Below are positions 46,095 to 58,999 of a DNA stretch of 64,000 nt, piece after piece (positions within the stretch are counted from its first letter, which is position 1; the number at the start of each line of letters is the position of its first letter). The position numbers and the translations under genes are program-made. Source of the DNA: Pohlia nutans (taxonomy: Eukaryota > Streptophyta > Bryopsida > Bryales > Mniaceae); the NCBI GenBank assembly GCA_022496805.1, contig CM040101.1:684501-748500 (forward strand). Reading direction: 5' to 3'. Below the pieces are notes generated by a model, which did not search any database, was not told the origin of the DNA, and worked only from the letters and a program-made list of their open reading frames with translations.

Positions 46095-47330
46095 GGAGAG
46101 GGCATTTTTGTGGACCCTGATAATTAACACTGCAGGGAATACTGTGTTCCAAGTTTTAGAGAACTTAGGAAATTATAGAATTGGTAACTGCAGATGTGCC
46201 AAATTTTTTCCTGTAATTTCTGAATGTATCTGTGTTTCATATACACCTTTATAATGAAAGTACCAGTGATTTCTAAGATTTATTACTGGAGTATGATGTT
46301 ATTGCTCAAACATTGTGAACATTGCCCATTGTCGTCAAAACATAAACATAAAATAAATAAAGCAATAGTTGTGGGACATATAAACAGGCGCTGCTGTTCC
46401 ACTTCCATACATATTTCTGGCTGAATGACTTGATTTTTTTCTGACTAGTCTATGAACACTTGTCCATTGAAGCTGGTCCAGGAACGATAGTAAATCACAT
46501 TGTCTTTGATTTTTAGGGTTGATAGGCGCTTTCAACGTACAATTCACCACCACAGTGATAGGTTCAGGCTATAAGGGGCAAACACCACTACGACTCTGTG
46601 GTATGTGCTCCATATCATTCTAAGCAAAAGTGATTTTTAAATACCCTGTTTTTAATTTTCTTGGTCTTCTGGACGTACTGGCACATGCAAATTGCATGAA
46701 TCATAGCACAGGAGTTGTGAGTAGTTCACAGGATGCCTGCTTGGTAAATTACATGGCGAGATTATAAATATAAGTGGACCGTCGCAGTGCATACCACAGT
46801 ACTACATGAGAGGTTTTGAGAATGGCGTACTGCGCATATGTCCAATCAAACTGTCAGTATTGAGTAATTTGAAAGCCGAAGTTGTGCACTAGTACTTCTG
46901 TATGTGTCATGCACTGAACCTAGAGATGTAAGTCCGAATTGCTGGAAAAAAATAAGACTATATTGGTGACAATCACATGAATAAGGTGTTTGCTCTGAAT
47001 CTCAAATGTATGGTACGAATGATTTTAATTCCGGTTGCATTATAAATTGTTGCGTAGTTCTGATACTCGTTTTGGCATTGATGTATGGGAGAGTGGCATA
47101 ACAAACCTTTCGCACTAAAGGGAAGTTCACACTCGTGAAGCTTGTATGTCAGGTATAATTTTCAAACCTAACTGTCAGAGGCAAAAAATTTGTTTATCAA
47201 TGAATTGCATGAAATATGTAACATTATTATACTGCCATACTAGTTCACTATATGTAGTATATGCAGTTGTTTGAAAAGTACTATAGTACACATTATAATA
47301 ATACAGAATACTATGAATGAATAATTTTTT

Positions 47331-47878
47331 TGAACCCTTTGACGCCCCTGCGTCCAATATTTGGACGACGAACTGATTCAAGTTGTTCCATTCTCATTCG
47401 AATTGGACAATTTTCATCCACAGGAATTTTTCTTGGTTCTTGTACAAGTTTACTATCTATTGTATGGTTTGGATTTTTAAAATGGGTTATTATGATGTTT
47501 GGAGAAATCACACAATTGGGTTCTGTGAAGTTTCATTCTTAGTTCAAAAAGCGATACCTAAAATATGATTTTCCAAAATAAATATAATTAAATTATGAAA
47601 TTCATACCATCTCATAGAGCATGTTATTCCAATTTCATTACAATATTTTCTTTTATTTTTGTGTTAATGCGGGATTTTAAATCGAATTGCAGGAGAAAAC
47701 CTTCCAAAAATAATTCCAAATACTTTATAAAAAAAAATGATTAATCCAACCGTACAGATGTGATATTGACGTTGACATTTACAACTTTGCTTTGTACATG
47801 AACTCCATTTTTGGTATTCATCTAACACTTTATAACGTTTTTTAGAAAACAATATTGAATTGGGACCTTAAAGGGTTA
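47331..47878 (+). mobile_element. TTAA-type MITE, family 1, nested in the CACTA element
   Basis: Diverged full-length relative of 636-1143. Left end GAACCCTTTGACGCCCCTG (TTAA mutated to TGAA), right end CCTTAAAGGG followed by TTAA at 47875-47878. Interior blocks align throughout. Confidence 0.8.
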
Positions 47879-48099
47879 AGGTATTTCAGGTTAATAACCT
47901 TGCAGTAATAAATGTTGACAAACAATGTAGTTGCAGGAAATTGTAACAGCTTGCTAGGGTAAATTGAATATTGTAGTATATGAATTATATACAGTAGTGG
48001 CCGTAATCGGTATACAACGTGGAGATTTTCTACATAATGAGCATGAAATTCACATTATGAAGTTCCAACTCTCGAACAACTTAACAATGGCTTAGCCCC

Positions 48100-48672
48100 G
48101 AACTGCCTGAGCGTCCAGTTCTGGACGATGTACAGATTTCACCCAAAATATCTCATCCGTCATGCACTATTGTAGGGTGGAATTTATATTCAAGTAAATT
48201 CTATGGGAATTTAGCTTCATGCATTTGCGATCCGAATTGAAATGTCGAAGTATTGAGAATTTTTTTTTGCCTAATGTCATGTTGTAGTGATTTACCCAAA
48301 TTTTTGAAGAATTTAGTGTAAAAGTGCACTACAAGAAATCAACTCGTAAAGTTAAACAACCAAGAAATATCCGAAAATCACTACACTGACAGTGTTACAT
48401 TTCAACCGATCACAAAGAATTTCATCCGCAGATTGCCAACATCTTATTTAACATCATAAATACAAATAAATTTTGAATTTCATGCTTCAGATATTATACA
48501 AAATTATTGTGAATAGCAATCATGGATATAACCGTATGGATAGAGTCTAAAATTCATAACATACATTTTTTATTAATATATGAAGTTCAAAATACACCTA
48601 TAGGTTGCATTTTATAATGCATATTTGCAAAACTACCGTATTCATTGCGCGGGCTCTACGCGTTTAGGAGTA
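48100..48672 (+). mobile_element. TTAA-type MITE, family 2, nested in the CACTA element
   Basis: Begins GAACTGCCTGAGCGTCC and ends CTCTACGCGTTTAGGAGTAG. The interior matches 5929-6841 and 22897-23276 (CTTCATGCAT, AAATCACTACACTGACAGT, GCATTTTATAATGCA). Both TTAA borders have mutated. Confidence 0.75.
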
Positions 48673-49061
48673 GAAGCAATCATATATTCAATGTACATAG
48701 GAACAAAAATGATAGCCCTATTTCTCAATTGATAATGTAAAGGCAGTAGTGTACAGTGTCCCAAAATGAATAACCTACAGCGAGACTGAAAAATAGAACT
48801 AATTAATATTTGTGCAGCATGCGGCGAAGATTATGTGCAGCATATCACATAGAGCGATCTATAGCCAACAGGTTGGGACTTCCCGAATATCCATGCGCAT
48901 GTAATCGCTGCAGGGGCGCTTCTATTAGAAAAGTAGACACAGTGGCAAGGCATCACAGTATACATGGACGAGATGCGTATTTGTTGTATCCAGTCATGGT
49001 AATCTCTAACTTCCATACAAACTCCTGGAATAAAATGTTTGTGGGGGACTACAAGTTGTGA

Positions 49062-49823
49062 GTATACATATCACTTATTGCCAACATGTTATAGAAAACA
49101 ATAGTGAATATAATTAGTAAGTCAGTCCAAGAGTAACTGATGGGGACTAATTTGAGAAATTACTACATGGTAAACTTGAAGAAGACATTTGAAATGATAG
49201 CCACAAAATAAAAAGGTTGTTAAAGCGATCTACTGAAATTAGAGCCGTGACTGTACAGTTGGGTACAAAAAAGTTACGATTTGTGGGATCCAGTTGACAG
49301 CTGTGGGAACTTTTTAAGGCCCCAAATATAACGGAATTTAAATTGTTAAATTGCATTGTAATCACAGTAAAGTCTACTTCATTAACGAATACAATCACAC
49401 ATATGTAATTGTAAATCATACAATTTTTTTATGTTTTCTATATGGTACCTACCATTTAGTTATGCCAACATTTGTGAGAATTACAACTTCCAATGAACGG
49501 TACATATTAGAAATGAACATTTACAATTCATTTAGAGATACTGGATTCGACAACACTTGAACTACTTCTATGGATTCTTACTTGTTTCTTACCTGAAAGC
49601 AAAAAAACCTCGACTATTTCCTACATTTTCACTAAGAAATGATTAATAGTGTATAATAGAAATACAACATATTCTTATATTTTCAAAATTTCTCTTTGCA
49701 TTGTTTTTGCACTGTTATTGAAGAAGAAGCACATTGTGATGCACTTCCAATGCAATGTGCGGTTTTTTTAATCGGTTCAATTTTTAGTATGCTACATCTT
49801 CATACAGGTAGTTCAACTGCATA
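49062..49823. other. Presumed TNP2 intron 1, no feature seen
   Basis: AT-rich DNA between the Cys-rich first exon and the start of the long second exon. The acceptor of exon 2 is not certain. Confidence 0.4.
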
Positions 49824-52613
49824 GTGAAAAGTGACCCTACATTTTGTACACATCTTCTACCCGACTGTACTGACCGTACTGTCATGGTTTTATACAAACT
49901 TTTGATGGGCGTAATGTGCGTGGCCCTGCACAACGTGGACAGAGAAATGAAGAGCGATACCGACAACAAGGACGTGACAACAGTAACGAAGGATTCACGT
50001 GGCCAGAGGCAACAACCATGGACCTGGAAAACATGGCTCAGGATGCCTTTACCCGAATTGACGACATCCACAATGTCGCAGTCCACAATGGCGAGCAAGA
50101 ACCGCTGGACAATATTGTCGTGGAGGAAGACGAGCAATGGAATGAAGAGAATGCAGAACATTTGGTACGGGAATCCACCGAGAGGGTCTTCGAAGACAGC
50201 AGTCAAAACCGTTTGCAGTGCTGCATTGTATTGTTTTCCCTGTGCAGTCTTTACTCAGTGCCTCAGACGTTTTTGGATGCGCTCTTGACATGGATAGCAG
50301 GAGATCTTCTGCCAACTTCAAATTGCTTTCCAAGAACGTCTTACGAGGTAAAAACCATGCTTATGAAGTTGGGATTAAAACACAGACAAATCCATTGCTG
50401 CCCAGATGGCCATGTATTGTACGAGGGTATTCATGAAGAACTACAGTAATGCCCAGAGTGTGATCAACCTCAGTATATTTTAGGATCCAATAGAGTGCCA
50501 CAAAGAGTGGTGCGATATTTTGACGTTATTAAACATTTGCAAAGAATGTTTAAATGTCCAGAGATCGCAAAACACATGACATGATACAGTTCTCATAGAT
50601 CAAGGGGTGACACTATGCGGTGTGTTTCTGATAGTCCTCAGTGGAAGACTATTGATGTTTTGTACCCCGACTTCGCCCAAGTACTCACAAACCTTCGACT
50701 CGGGCTAGTTGGAGATGGCATTATCCCATTCAAGAACAATGCCATCAAACACTCCACGTGGGTGTTACTCATCACCATCTACAACCTTCCACCGTGGTTG
50801 CTGACGAAGAGGTTTTTTATATCACTAGCAATGTTGATTCCAGGACCGAAGTCCCCTACCGCAGATAATATCGACATTTTCATGCGGCCATTAGTACGGG
50901 ACTTGTTGAAATTGTGGACAGGGATTCCAGCTATGAACATGTCTAAACCAGAAGGGGAAAGGGCGTTCACTCTACGGGGTATGTTGATTTGGACTGTAAA
51001 TGATTTCCCTGCGTACGGGCTATTGTCAGAACAGCAGGTGCATGGGTACAAAGGCTGTCCCTTGTGCGGTCCAGAGACTTGTGCAGAGCATGCGTTGCTT
51101 CTGAACAAAATGATATACATGGGCGGTAGACGTTACTTAGAAGGAGATCATAGATTTCGAAGGGCCCGAGCAGCTTTCAATAACCACCAAGAGTGGCGAT
51201 TGTCTCCGGAAGCACCAACAGGGGAGGAAATTCTGCGTTGGGGGACTCAAAGATCACAATTTCTTAGCGATGGTGGGGTAGAGAACTCAGATATGGACCC
51301 TGTGAAGCGTCATGGAGTGAAACGGAGAAGCATTTTTTTTGATCTCCCATACTGGAAGGTAAGAAATTAAACTTTAAACGTCTGAACGTGCCTTGGCGGC
51401 CAGTAGCATACGTTGTATTTTGATTGGATTTGGAATGAATCCAAAGCTCTAATGGGTTATAGGTCAACAGAGAAGGTATTGGTCAAAAGATAATGAACGT
51501 AGGATATGTGGTAATGTCCGCGTGTCTATGACAGTTGTAGCTATCAAAGGTACCTAATTATAATTTATGAACGTACAATACACAAAACCCATATAGTATT
51601 TTATGTTATGTCCTATCCGTAAGCGAGGTGAGGGACATTACTACGGAAAAACAGGACACGTAACAATATAACATGAACTGTAGATATTGCACCCTTAACA
51701 ATGAAAAGGAAAAAACGCATGAGAAGTCGAAGCTCATGTATGTGGTGATGCTTTATGCTGATTTCAAGAGTATAACGGAAACAGATAGCCATGGGTATCT
51801 GTTTCAGTGAAGACCCCATTTTCATTGAGTGTGAGACAGTAATGAGAGTAAATTAAAGTGTACCAAAAAGGACGATTCTGAAATTGTTGTACATGTTTAA
51901 TGCTGCAAATACATACCAGCAGTCGCCAGAGGTGGAAGTTACATTCCAGTGTCACCAAAACTTACATCATAGAATATGTTCCATTCATCCACAGAATCGA
52001 TGTATTATGGACATGTGCCATATAGAGAGTCACTGATGGTACACTTGTAATAGAAGTTTCCAATACATTTTATGAGTTGTAAAGTCCGATGATTCCCAGT
52101 ATAGCAGAATTGTTTAGTCAATAAGAAAGGGGACATAATTGATTCAGTAGTGCCATGTACTAAGAATTTAAGAAGTTTTCATATTTAATCTTATTGTTTT
52201 GATGATTATTTGAATAAGTACAGATTTTCCAAAGTGAAAGTCATAGGTTTACATAAAACAAATTATGTGCTCTAATGTATAAATGAGGTACATTTTCCGT
52301 ATGAAAATATATTAAATAGGCAAGAATATAGGGTGGTTGGTTTTGGGTTCGAGTTGTAGCTTTTAGGTGCCTCGACCTTATTCTGATCTGAAGTGGACTC
52401 CTGGATTTAATGGAGAGGATGCAGCATGCCAGTACCATAACATGTTGAAACCTGTAGAGATCTTTGTAAAATACAAGGTGACGAAGTTTGGGTAACAGCA
52501 TTATTTACAAGAAGTTACTGGGGAAAAATACATACATGTCCTGTACATTACATAGATAAATAGGAATTGTCCATGTAGGAAGGTTTTCTGTGTCACTTCC
52601 TTCACCAGATACC

Positions 52614-53193
52614 TTAACCCCTGAAGGAGCAACTGTCAAAACTAGGACATTTAAAAGTCCAAGTAGGTTCCCAATGTGTAACAAAACAATTATTTGTTTT
52701 TGCAATAAATTAGAAGAATATGGTACATCATTAAAAATGAAGAAATCTAAATGTTTTTTGTATTCCGAATGTTTAAGTGCAAGTTATGGTTGAAAATTAG
52801 TTTTTTTGAGGGGAACAATGCATGGCAGGGAAGGATCGAACTCATCGAATTGAACGTCTAATATTATTATTCTTCAACTTTAATTGTTGCATCTTGTTAT
52901 ACATTAGGAAGATAGTGCATGGTAAAGTTTTCATGGAATTTGACCATAGAAAATGCAAGATTATAGCTTTTGAAGTGAGAAGATGAAAGTGTTGTCTATT
53001 TGGATATGTTGTGACTAACTGAGAAGAGAGAAGTAAAAATGTTTTAGTGGTTTAAAAAACTAATATTAATTATTATTTACTTATTTCATAATGTATGTTT
53101 ACGAAGATGAAAAAAAAAAATTACAAGACAATGATAGAAAAAGGTAAAAATGATGCTCAAGAACAGGAAAATGCATGGTCCTATAAGGGTTAT
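52614..53193 (+). mobile_element. TTAA-type MITE in TNP2 intron 2
   Basis: TTAA at 52614-52617, then CCCCTGAAGGAGCA. The right end GCATGGTCCTATAAGGGTTAT is the inverted match with the TTAA mutated. It lies within the intron 51359-54136 and so would be spliced out. The ends resemble those of 5929-6841. Confidence 0.65.
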
Positions 53194-55106
53194 TATAATG
53201 ATCTAATACGACACTATGGAACTGGGGGCTGAACCATGGCCGGAGTAGGGAATGAAAAATGAAGTAGTGGATTTCACAAGTAATATGGCATTCGGGTGTA
53301 ATAATCGTTATATTTCTTTTTTAGTTTTTTTTTTTTTGACGGAGTGTCACTTGTGATGTTTTGCAACATTATTAGAAGTCATTATTTTTGATAAGCATGA
53401 CAGTCCTAAAACCCACAACTCAAGCACTATGGCTTTTTTTTAGCAGTCCTAAATTGGTAAAATAAATAATATGACCGTATTCGAAATAGGCTTTGATGAA
53501 GATAGCAATTATTTGCAACGTCTAATTCACATTTGTCAATTTTATACAAATTTCCAAAGTGGAAAGTAAACCGTGACCCAAGGGCGATTACATGCTATAA
53601 TGTACAAATGAGGTACATCTTCCCTATGAAAATCTAGAAAATAGGTTGAATGGTTCTGGGGAAGTGCTTGGTAATAGGACAACCAACCGTAATATGTATA
53701 TGAAAAATACTATAGAAAGGAATGAATACGAAACTATATGATGGATGAATGGACAACTAGACAGTATGGAGTTATCAGGAAAGGTGCGATATGTATGTCC
53801 TGGAGAATAAACCCATGGGAGTGCAAACTAGTGATCTGTTAACATGCAATGCAGAAATGTGTTTAAGGTAAGGTAAGGTATAAATAAGATATATGTAAAT
53901 ATTTTGTGGAAACAGAAGTAGTCGGCCCGAAGAATAAATTATATATGACAGTACTGATATACCATGGTTCAGATTTAGGTCCCAGTATGGTTCACTAGTT
54001 TAAAGTAAAGCCCTCGCAGTGTAAAGTGACTGCTCTGTGATCAGAGAGTGTCGACGAGACAGATTAGGTACTTTCTTCTAAGCAGTGTTGGTGGACAATA
54101 AGAGGTACTAAATCCATGCTGTGATTGATGTAAAAGGATCTTCCGGTGCGCCATGTTTTGGACATCATGCACTGCGAGAAGAACATTGCAGAGAATATTT
54201 TGAAAACCACATTTGGAGAGAAAGACTCCCCTGCTGTTCGGGCAGATTTGCAAGCTCGTGGCATAAGACCGCACCTACATCTCCAACCGCTTGGGCCCAA
54301 CCGGGATAGGTACTACATGCCTGACGCATCATATGTCCTTTCGGCAGAGGACAAAGCCAAGGTACTGCAAGTGCTGAAGTCTCTAAGAACACCCAGTCAT
54401 TACGTTTCTGCTTTGCACAAAAAAATAAGCAAAGGGAAACTAAGTGGATTGAAGTCACACGACTTTCATGTATTGTTGCAGCAGATATTACCACTGTGTT
54501 TCCGGAAGGTGTCAAACAAGTCTCTTGCTGGGGCTGTGATAAGATTGAGTAGGGTGTTTAGAAAGTTGTGTGCCAAAACAATCAACAGTGGAGAGAAGGA
54601 ACAATTATTAGCTGATGCAGCCGAAACCATGTGCATGCTAGAAAAAGAGTTTCCCCCAGCATTTTTTGATATCATGTCACATTTGCCTAATCACTTGGTG
54701 GAACAATTGTTTCAGTGTGGTCCCGTTCATACGAGGTGGATGTACCCGTATGAACGATATTTTAAAACACTGAAAGGGTATGTTCGGAACTTAGCAAAAC
54801 CAGAGGGCAGTATTGCTCAGGGATACCAAGTGGAGGAGGCTTTGGGCTTCATTACAGAGTACATGAGAGACTACAACATCACCACTCGGAGAGTGTGGGA
54901 CGATCAGGAGGAGCCAACAATGGTGGATGAGATATTGGAGGGGAAAAGAAAACCAAAGCTGTTGTCAGAGGGTTTGAGGAATGCGATGCATGAGTTTGTT
55001 TTGGACAGCGCTTCCCACATTGAACCATATCGTGAGTAAGGACCTATAGCCCTCTAGATTAAATTCTATGCATATGAAGGTTTTGTTTTTTTGAATATAT
55101 AATGTA

Positions 55107-55345
55107 TAAGGTATAGGGCTCCTAAACCAAAAGGCTTCTAATTCCAACACAATCTAAAACATGCATTTATGTTATAACCCAAATCTATGGACATCAGAGA
55201 GATCTTATGGAATGTTGACAAAAATGATAAGCTATCTATGGTCAACCAAGACATAACCACTAGGATGATTATAGTGCATAGATTTTGTTGAACTCAGAAC
55301 CATGTTGGTTTTGGAGCAGTGAAGCTTATGTTCTGATTGTAGCGA
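55107..55345 (+). repeat. Diverged dispersed repeat, copy 1 (in TNP2 intron 3)
   Basis: Matches 57711-57950 over AAGGTATAGGGCTCCTAAACCAA, TATGGAATGTTGACAAAAATGATA and GGATGATTATAGTGC. Neither copy codes for a protein. Confidence 0.65.
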
Positions 55346-57710
55346 ATTCACATATTTTAATTCAAGAAATAAAAATGAGAATGGAGACCGTATTAACCTA
55401 CCCAAACATTGAAGTGTCCTAGGTATAACATTTGGTCCTTTATGGGTTAGTGACAGTACCCAGGACACCTCAAATGGTGATTATGTCAAATCACTGTAGT
55501 AGATTTTTTGTCTGCAATGGTCTCCTCATGTACAACAGATTGAAGTCTAACCCATGGTAAATATTTCTTGTACATCTACCATATGCTTGTTTTGGAACAG
55601 TCAGGCCGAATAGGGGTTTCCAATCGAGGTTAGACTGTTAGAGGTGTAGTGAGAAGGTTAAGGAAGAGGGTGATGTGCGTATGGTACAGATTGATGTGGG
55701 GCGTTATCAGACTGCAGGATTAGAGACTGCAGGCATGGGTGTTGTTTGGATGGGTTTTTTCACACAATTCACAAGTCAATTGACTGATGGTAATAGGGCA
55801 GTATAAGATGCCGTGATAAAATGAGGAAGAGATTGAGCTTGAAATTCTTAGTTGCAGGTGAGTTTTGGAATGGAGTATGAAATGAAAGTTCTATCTGAAA
55901 CAGAGATACATACGAACCCCAAAACGTAGCAGGCTGTCTTGGGAACTGACAATTTAAGAAAAAGCATCATAAAGTACCGTTTAGAAGAATATTATGCAAT
56001 TGATATAGAACTGAAAGTTATAAATTTCAAAGTGTATATTCCATCCGTACGGTTTGATTCACTAATAGCATGACCAATATTTAATTATAAGAAGTACAAA
56101 CCACGCAGTTTTGGCTTGGTCAAGACTTGACATACTTCCAGATTTGTAATTTTAGAGAAATATGTATTCTAGTATGACTACGTCTAGCCAATAGAGAGGA
56201 GAACAACTTGGTGAAGAATGTCCAAAAAGTTGGGTGAGTTTGAGCCACGCATTGATGACAATGTGAAAAGGCTTTGAAACCAGTCATGATCCAGTGTCTG
56301 GACTCTGGGACATTAAACCGTAAACAACAACATCCGCCATAACTTCAGCATAGAGTACAGAATGTGAAGTGAAGGAAGTATGTCGAAGGTGCAGAGTACT
56401 TGGGGAGTAACTAAAGGAAAGTGGGACTTTTATTGACTGTTTCTGTACAGAGTTGAATATTCAGGAAATTGTAAATATAAGAAATTCCATGTTGTGGCAG
56501 TAAGAGAGGGAGTAATTCCGTTTACATGCCGTATTACAGAAATCATGTAGCAGTTTATGTTGTTGAACATGATGCAAAAGGTATCAGGTGATCTGGGAAG
56601 AAAGGAGAAACGCACGCATAGAGTTTCGAAGGCGACACCCACGCAGAAACGGGAGACCAGGGGCACCATATCCTTCTGGCCTGGAAGAAATTCAGCCATT
56701 TGCAAAATGGCTTGAAACAGATGTTCAACAAGCAAAAGATCAGGGGATAGCGGTACCTGATGATGTCGAAGACTCTTCCAAACCACCCTCCCTACAAGCA
56801 CAAAGATATCGTAGTATGTATTCTTACGGCTACCACTTTCGAGTTAAAAGTGCAGAAGAGAATGTGAATAATACTTGTGACTCAGGAGTAGCTGGCATTT
56901 TCCGTAGACTCTGTCGTTCAGGGATGCGAGATCCAAACCCTGTTGATGCCAACCTTGAGTACATAGGCCAAATTCAGGAGATCGTGGAATTGAATTACGG
57001 ACGACATTGCGTTGTGGTGTTGGATTGTGAGTGGGTGAAGGCCAACTATAGGGGGAGGAATGCTACGGTAAAAAAAGATGAGTGGGGGTTCACTATGGCT
57101 AATTTTAATGCACTTGTACCACACGGGTATGAGTCATTTGCTTTCCCAATTCACTGTGAGCAGGTATTTTTTTCTAATGATGAAGATGAGCCAGGATGGA
57201 GAGTAGTGTTGAGAACGGAGGTCAGAGGTCGCAGAATTGACAGTGCCATGGAGGAAGAAGAAGAGGCGGAAATATTTGCCATGGGCAGGGATATTGATTT
57301 TGAGGGACTTCGCGCACCAGCAGAAATTCCAGAGACAAATCCAGCCCCCCTCCCCAATGGAAGGCACATTCGAATGCCTCAAAGTGTGGAGCAGATGGGG
57401 GAAGCAAATGCTGAAGCTTTTGACAGAGACGTTGGTGAATCTTCTGAAGAGGAGGATCACAGTTGGTAAATCAAGGTAAAGAGCTCTTATCCTAAACCAC
57501 TTGATAATTACAAAACTGGACGTCATATTACGTATGACAATAAATAGATGAGGAATGAATTTACTAAATGGACAGAGAAACATACGTTGTAAACTTGCAA
57601 GAGAGTGACCAGAACAGGGAATAGTGAGACAGAGTAGTATAGAGGTTGAAAAGCAGGTACTTTCAGTTTATTCCCATTACTTGAATTTGCATACAGTATA
57701 ATTCAATCTC

Positions 57711-57950
57711 CATTAAGGTAGAGGGCTCCAAAACCAATAGGGTTATAATACCAATTGAATCTATACTATGCATTTAAACTTTCACACAAATATATAGGCA
57801 CATCATAGAGCTCTTATTGGATGTTGACCAAAATGATATGCTATATATGGTCTGCCTAGATTTAGGATGTAGGATGATTATTATGCTTACATTCTAAGGG
57901 AATTTGAACCCTGTAGGTGTTGGAGCTTTCTACTTTAACCCTAAACAGGG
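57711..57950 (+). repeat. Diverged dispersed repeat, copy 2 (3' of TNP2)
   Basis: Second copy of the 55107-55345 repeat, with AAGGTAGAGGGCTCCAAAACCAA and TTGGATGTTGACCAAAATGATA. Confidence 0.65.
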
Positions 57951-58854
57951 CTGTACATATGCTCACCTAACCCACTGCTGTTTGCAGATCATGGGGTCCA
58001 GAGGAGCAGATTACATGATATTAAGTTAGAGCTTCTGATGTACATGGATTCCAAGACCCTGAACAGCATACAAGCATTTACCTAGGAGCTAACTCATGTT
58101 TCAAGCTCAATCCGTTGTCAGTGGATGCGGTATGTACATATTCTTGTTTTTCTTAAAACATCATTTCAGACGTAGATTTAGTTTGCACTGTGACAAGACA
58201 GGCTGCATACCAGAGATTGTAGTGACATTTCATCTACAATATGTTGGTATGCAGGTCAGTGCAAATTAATTCGGGACGCCACACATGAAAGAACCATACC
58301 ATGGAGCAAACCCCATGGATTGCCTCATGTATGAGAAGTTCCAGAGTGTTTTTTAGCACAATAAATAGTGTTCAGTAAATAAACAAGTAGAAACTGTTGC
58401 ATGGATTATGTAGTAGATTTCATGAAATCCGGGAGCTCCTTGGACATTACAGATCACATCATCAGAATAGGTGGTTTGGGAAAACAATGCGGAGTGGTAG
58501 GCAGTGAAACCAGTAGGGTAAAATGGGTCCATATTACTGAATATGTATATGGAGATGACAACGTCATTTTGTAAACCCTTGTTACACAGCAATGGGCAGT
58601 TATATTTACATATGGTAAAAGTTGTTCCACTTCTGTTTGCTTGAAAAGTACTTACTGTTACAAAGATCAGCAGATGAGATGTAAAAAAAAATATCCTCAA
58701 GATTTACCACAGGAGGCCAGTTAAGAAATTTCAACTACCCCCCCACGTTAAAAATGTGTAATGTTCTGAATATTACATCACGTAATACATTGGACATGCC
58801 ACATAAGCAAAGCAGGAGATCCACGTCACCAAATTTAAAGGAGCAAAAGTACAG

Positions 58855-58996
58855 TACCTAAACCAACAGAAAAGAGGCCGGTGTTTTGACTATGTGCACA
58901 AAAAGATTGAAATTATGTTATACTGGTCGATGCAGTGCACAAACCAACAGAGATGTGTTGGTTTTCTGTTGATTTGGACTGCATTTTCTAGTAGTG
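58855..58996 (-). repeat. Right terminal and subterminal repeats of the CACTA element
   Basis: Terminal ATTTTCTAGTAGTG, preceded by AACCAACAGAAAAG (58862), AAACCAACAGAG (58940), TTGGTTTTCTGTTGATTTGG (58961). In reverse complement these repeat the AATCAACAGAAAA motif of the left end. Confidence 0.8.
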
Positions 58997-58999
58997 TTA

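Larger units (their letters stand above)
48819..57469 (+). pseudogene. TNP2-type CACTA transposase (TNPD homologue), two nonsense mutations
   Basis: Likely exons are 48819-48998 (YPCACNRCRGAS, then a His, like the Transpos_assoc finger), about 49916-51358, 54137-55035 and 56581-57469. The last three join in frame with consensus GT-AG sites. Exon 2 carries the TNP2 core: CFPRTSYEVKTMLMKLGLKH, CPECDQPQY, RLGLVGDGIIPF with the first catalytic Asp, YNLPPWLLTKRFFIS and NDFPAYGLLSEQQVHGYKGC. Exon 3 begins DLPVRHVLDIMHCEKNIAEN and contains DUF4218 (LPNHLVEQLFQCGPVHTRWM). Exon 4 contains DUF4216 (VVLDCEWVKANYRGRN). The enzyme would cut the CACTA ends. In-frame TAA at 50447 (before CPEC) and TGA at 50582 (at a Trp position, after KHMT) truncate it, yet no frameshift is present, so decay is recent. 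Confidence 0.93.
32115..58999. mobile_element. 26.9-kb CACTA (En/Spm) transposon with TTA target duplication
   Basis: The element proper is 32118-58996 (26,879 bp). It starts CACTACTAGAAAAT and ends ATTTTCTAGTAGTG, flanked by TTA at 32115-32117 and 58997-58999. Deleting it and one TTA rejoins CTCACTGCC-TTA-CTTGCGTTCTCAC exactly as in the intact satellite at about 31269. Subterminal regions share ATCAACAGAAAA motifs in both orientations. It carries a leftward TNPA/Transposase_24-like gene and a rightward TNP2 gene, the two proteins expected of an En/Spm-type autonomous element. Three TTAA-type MITEs are nested inside. Because TNP2 has two stop codons the copy is probably no longer autonomous. 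Confidence 0.96.
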
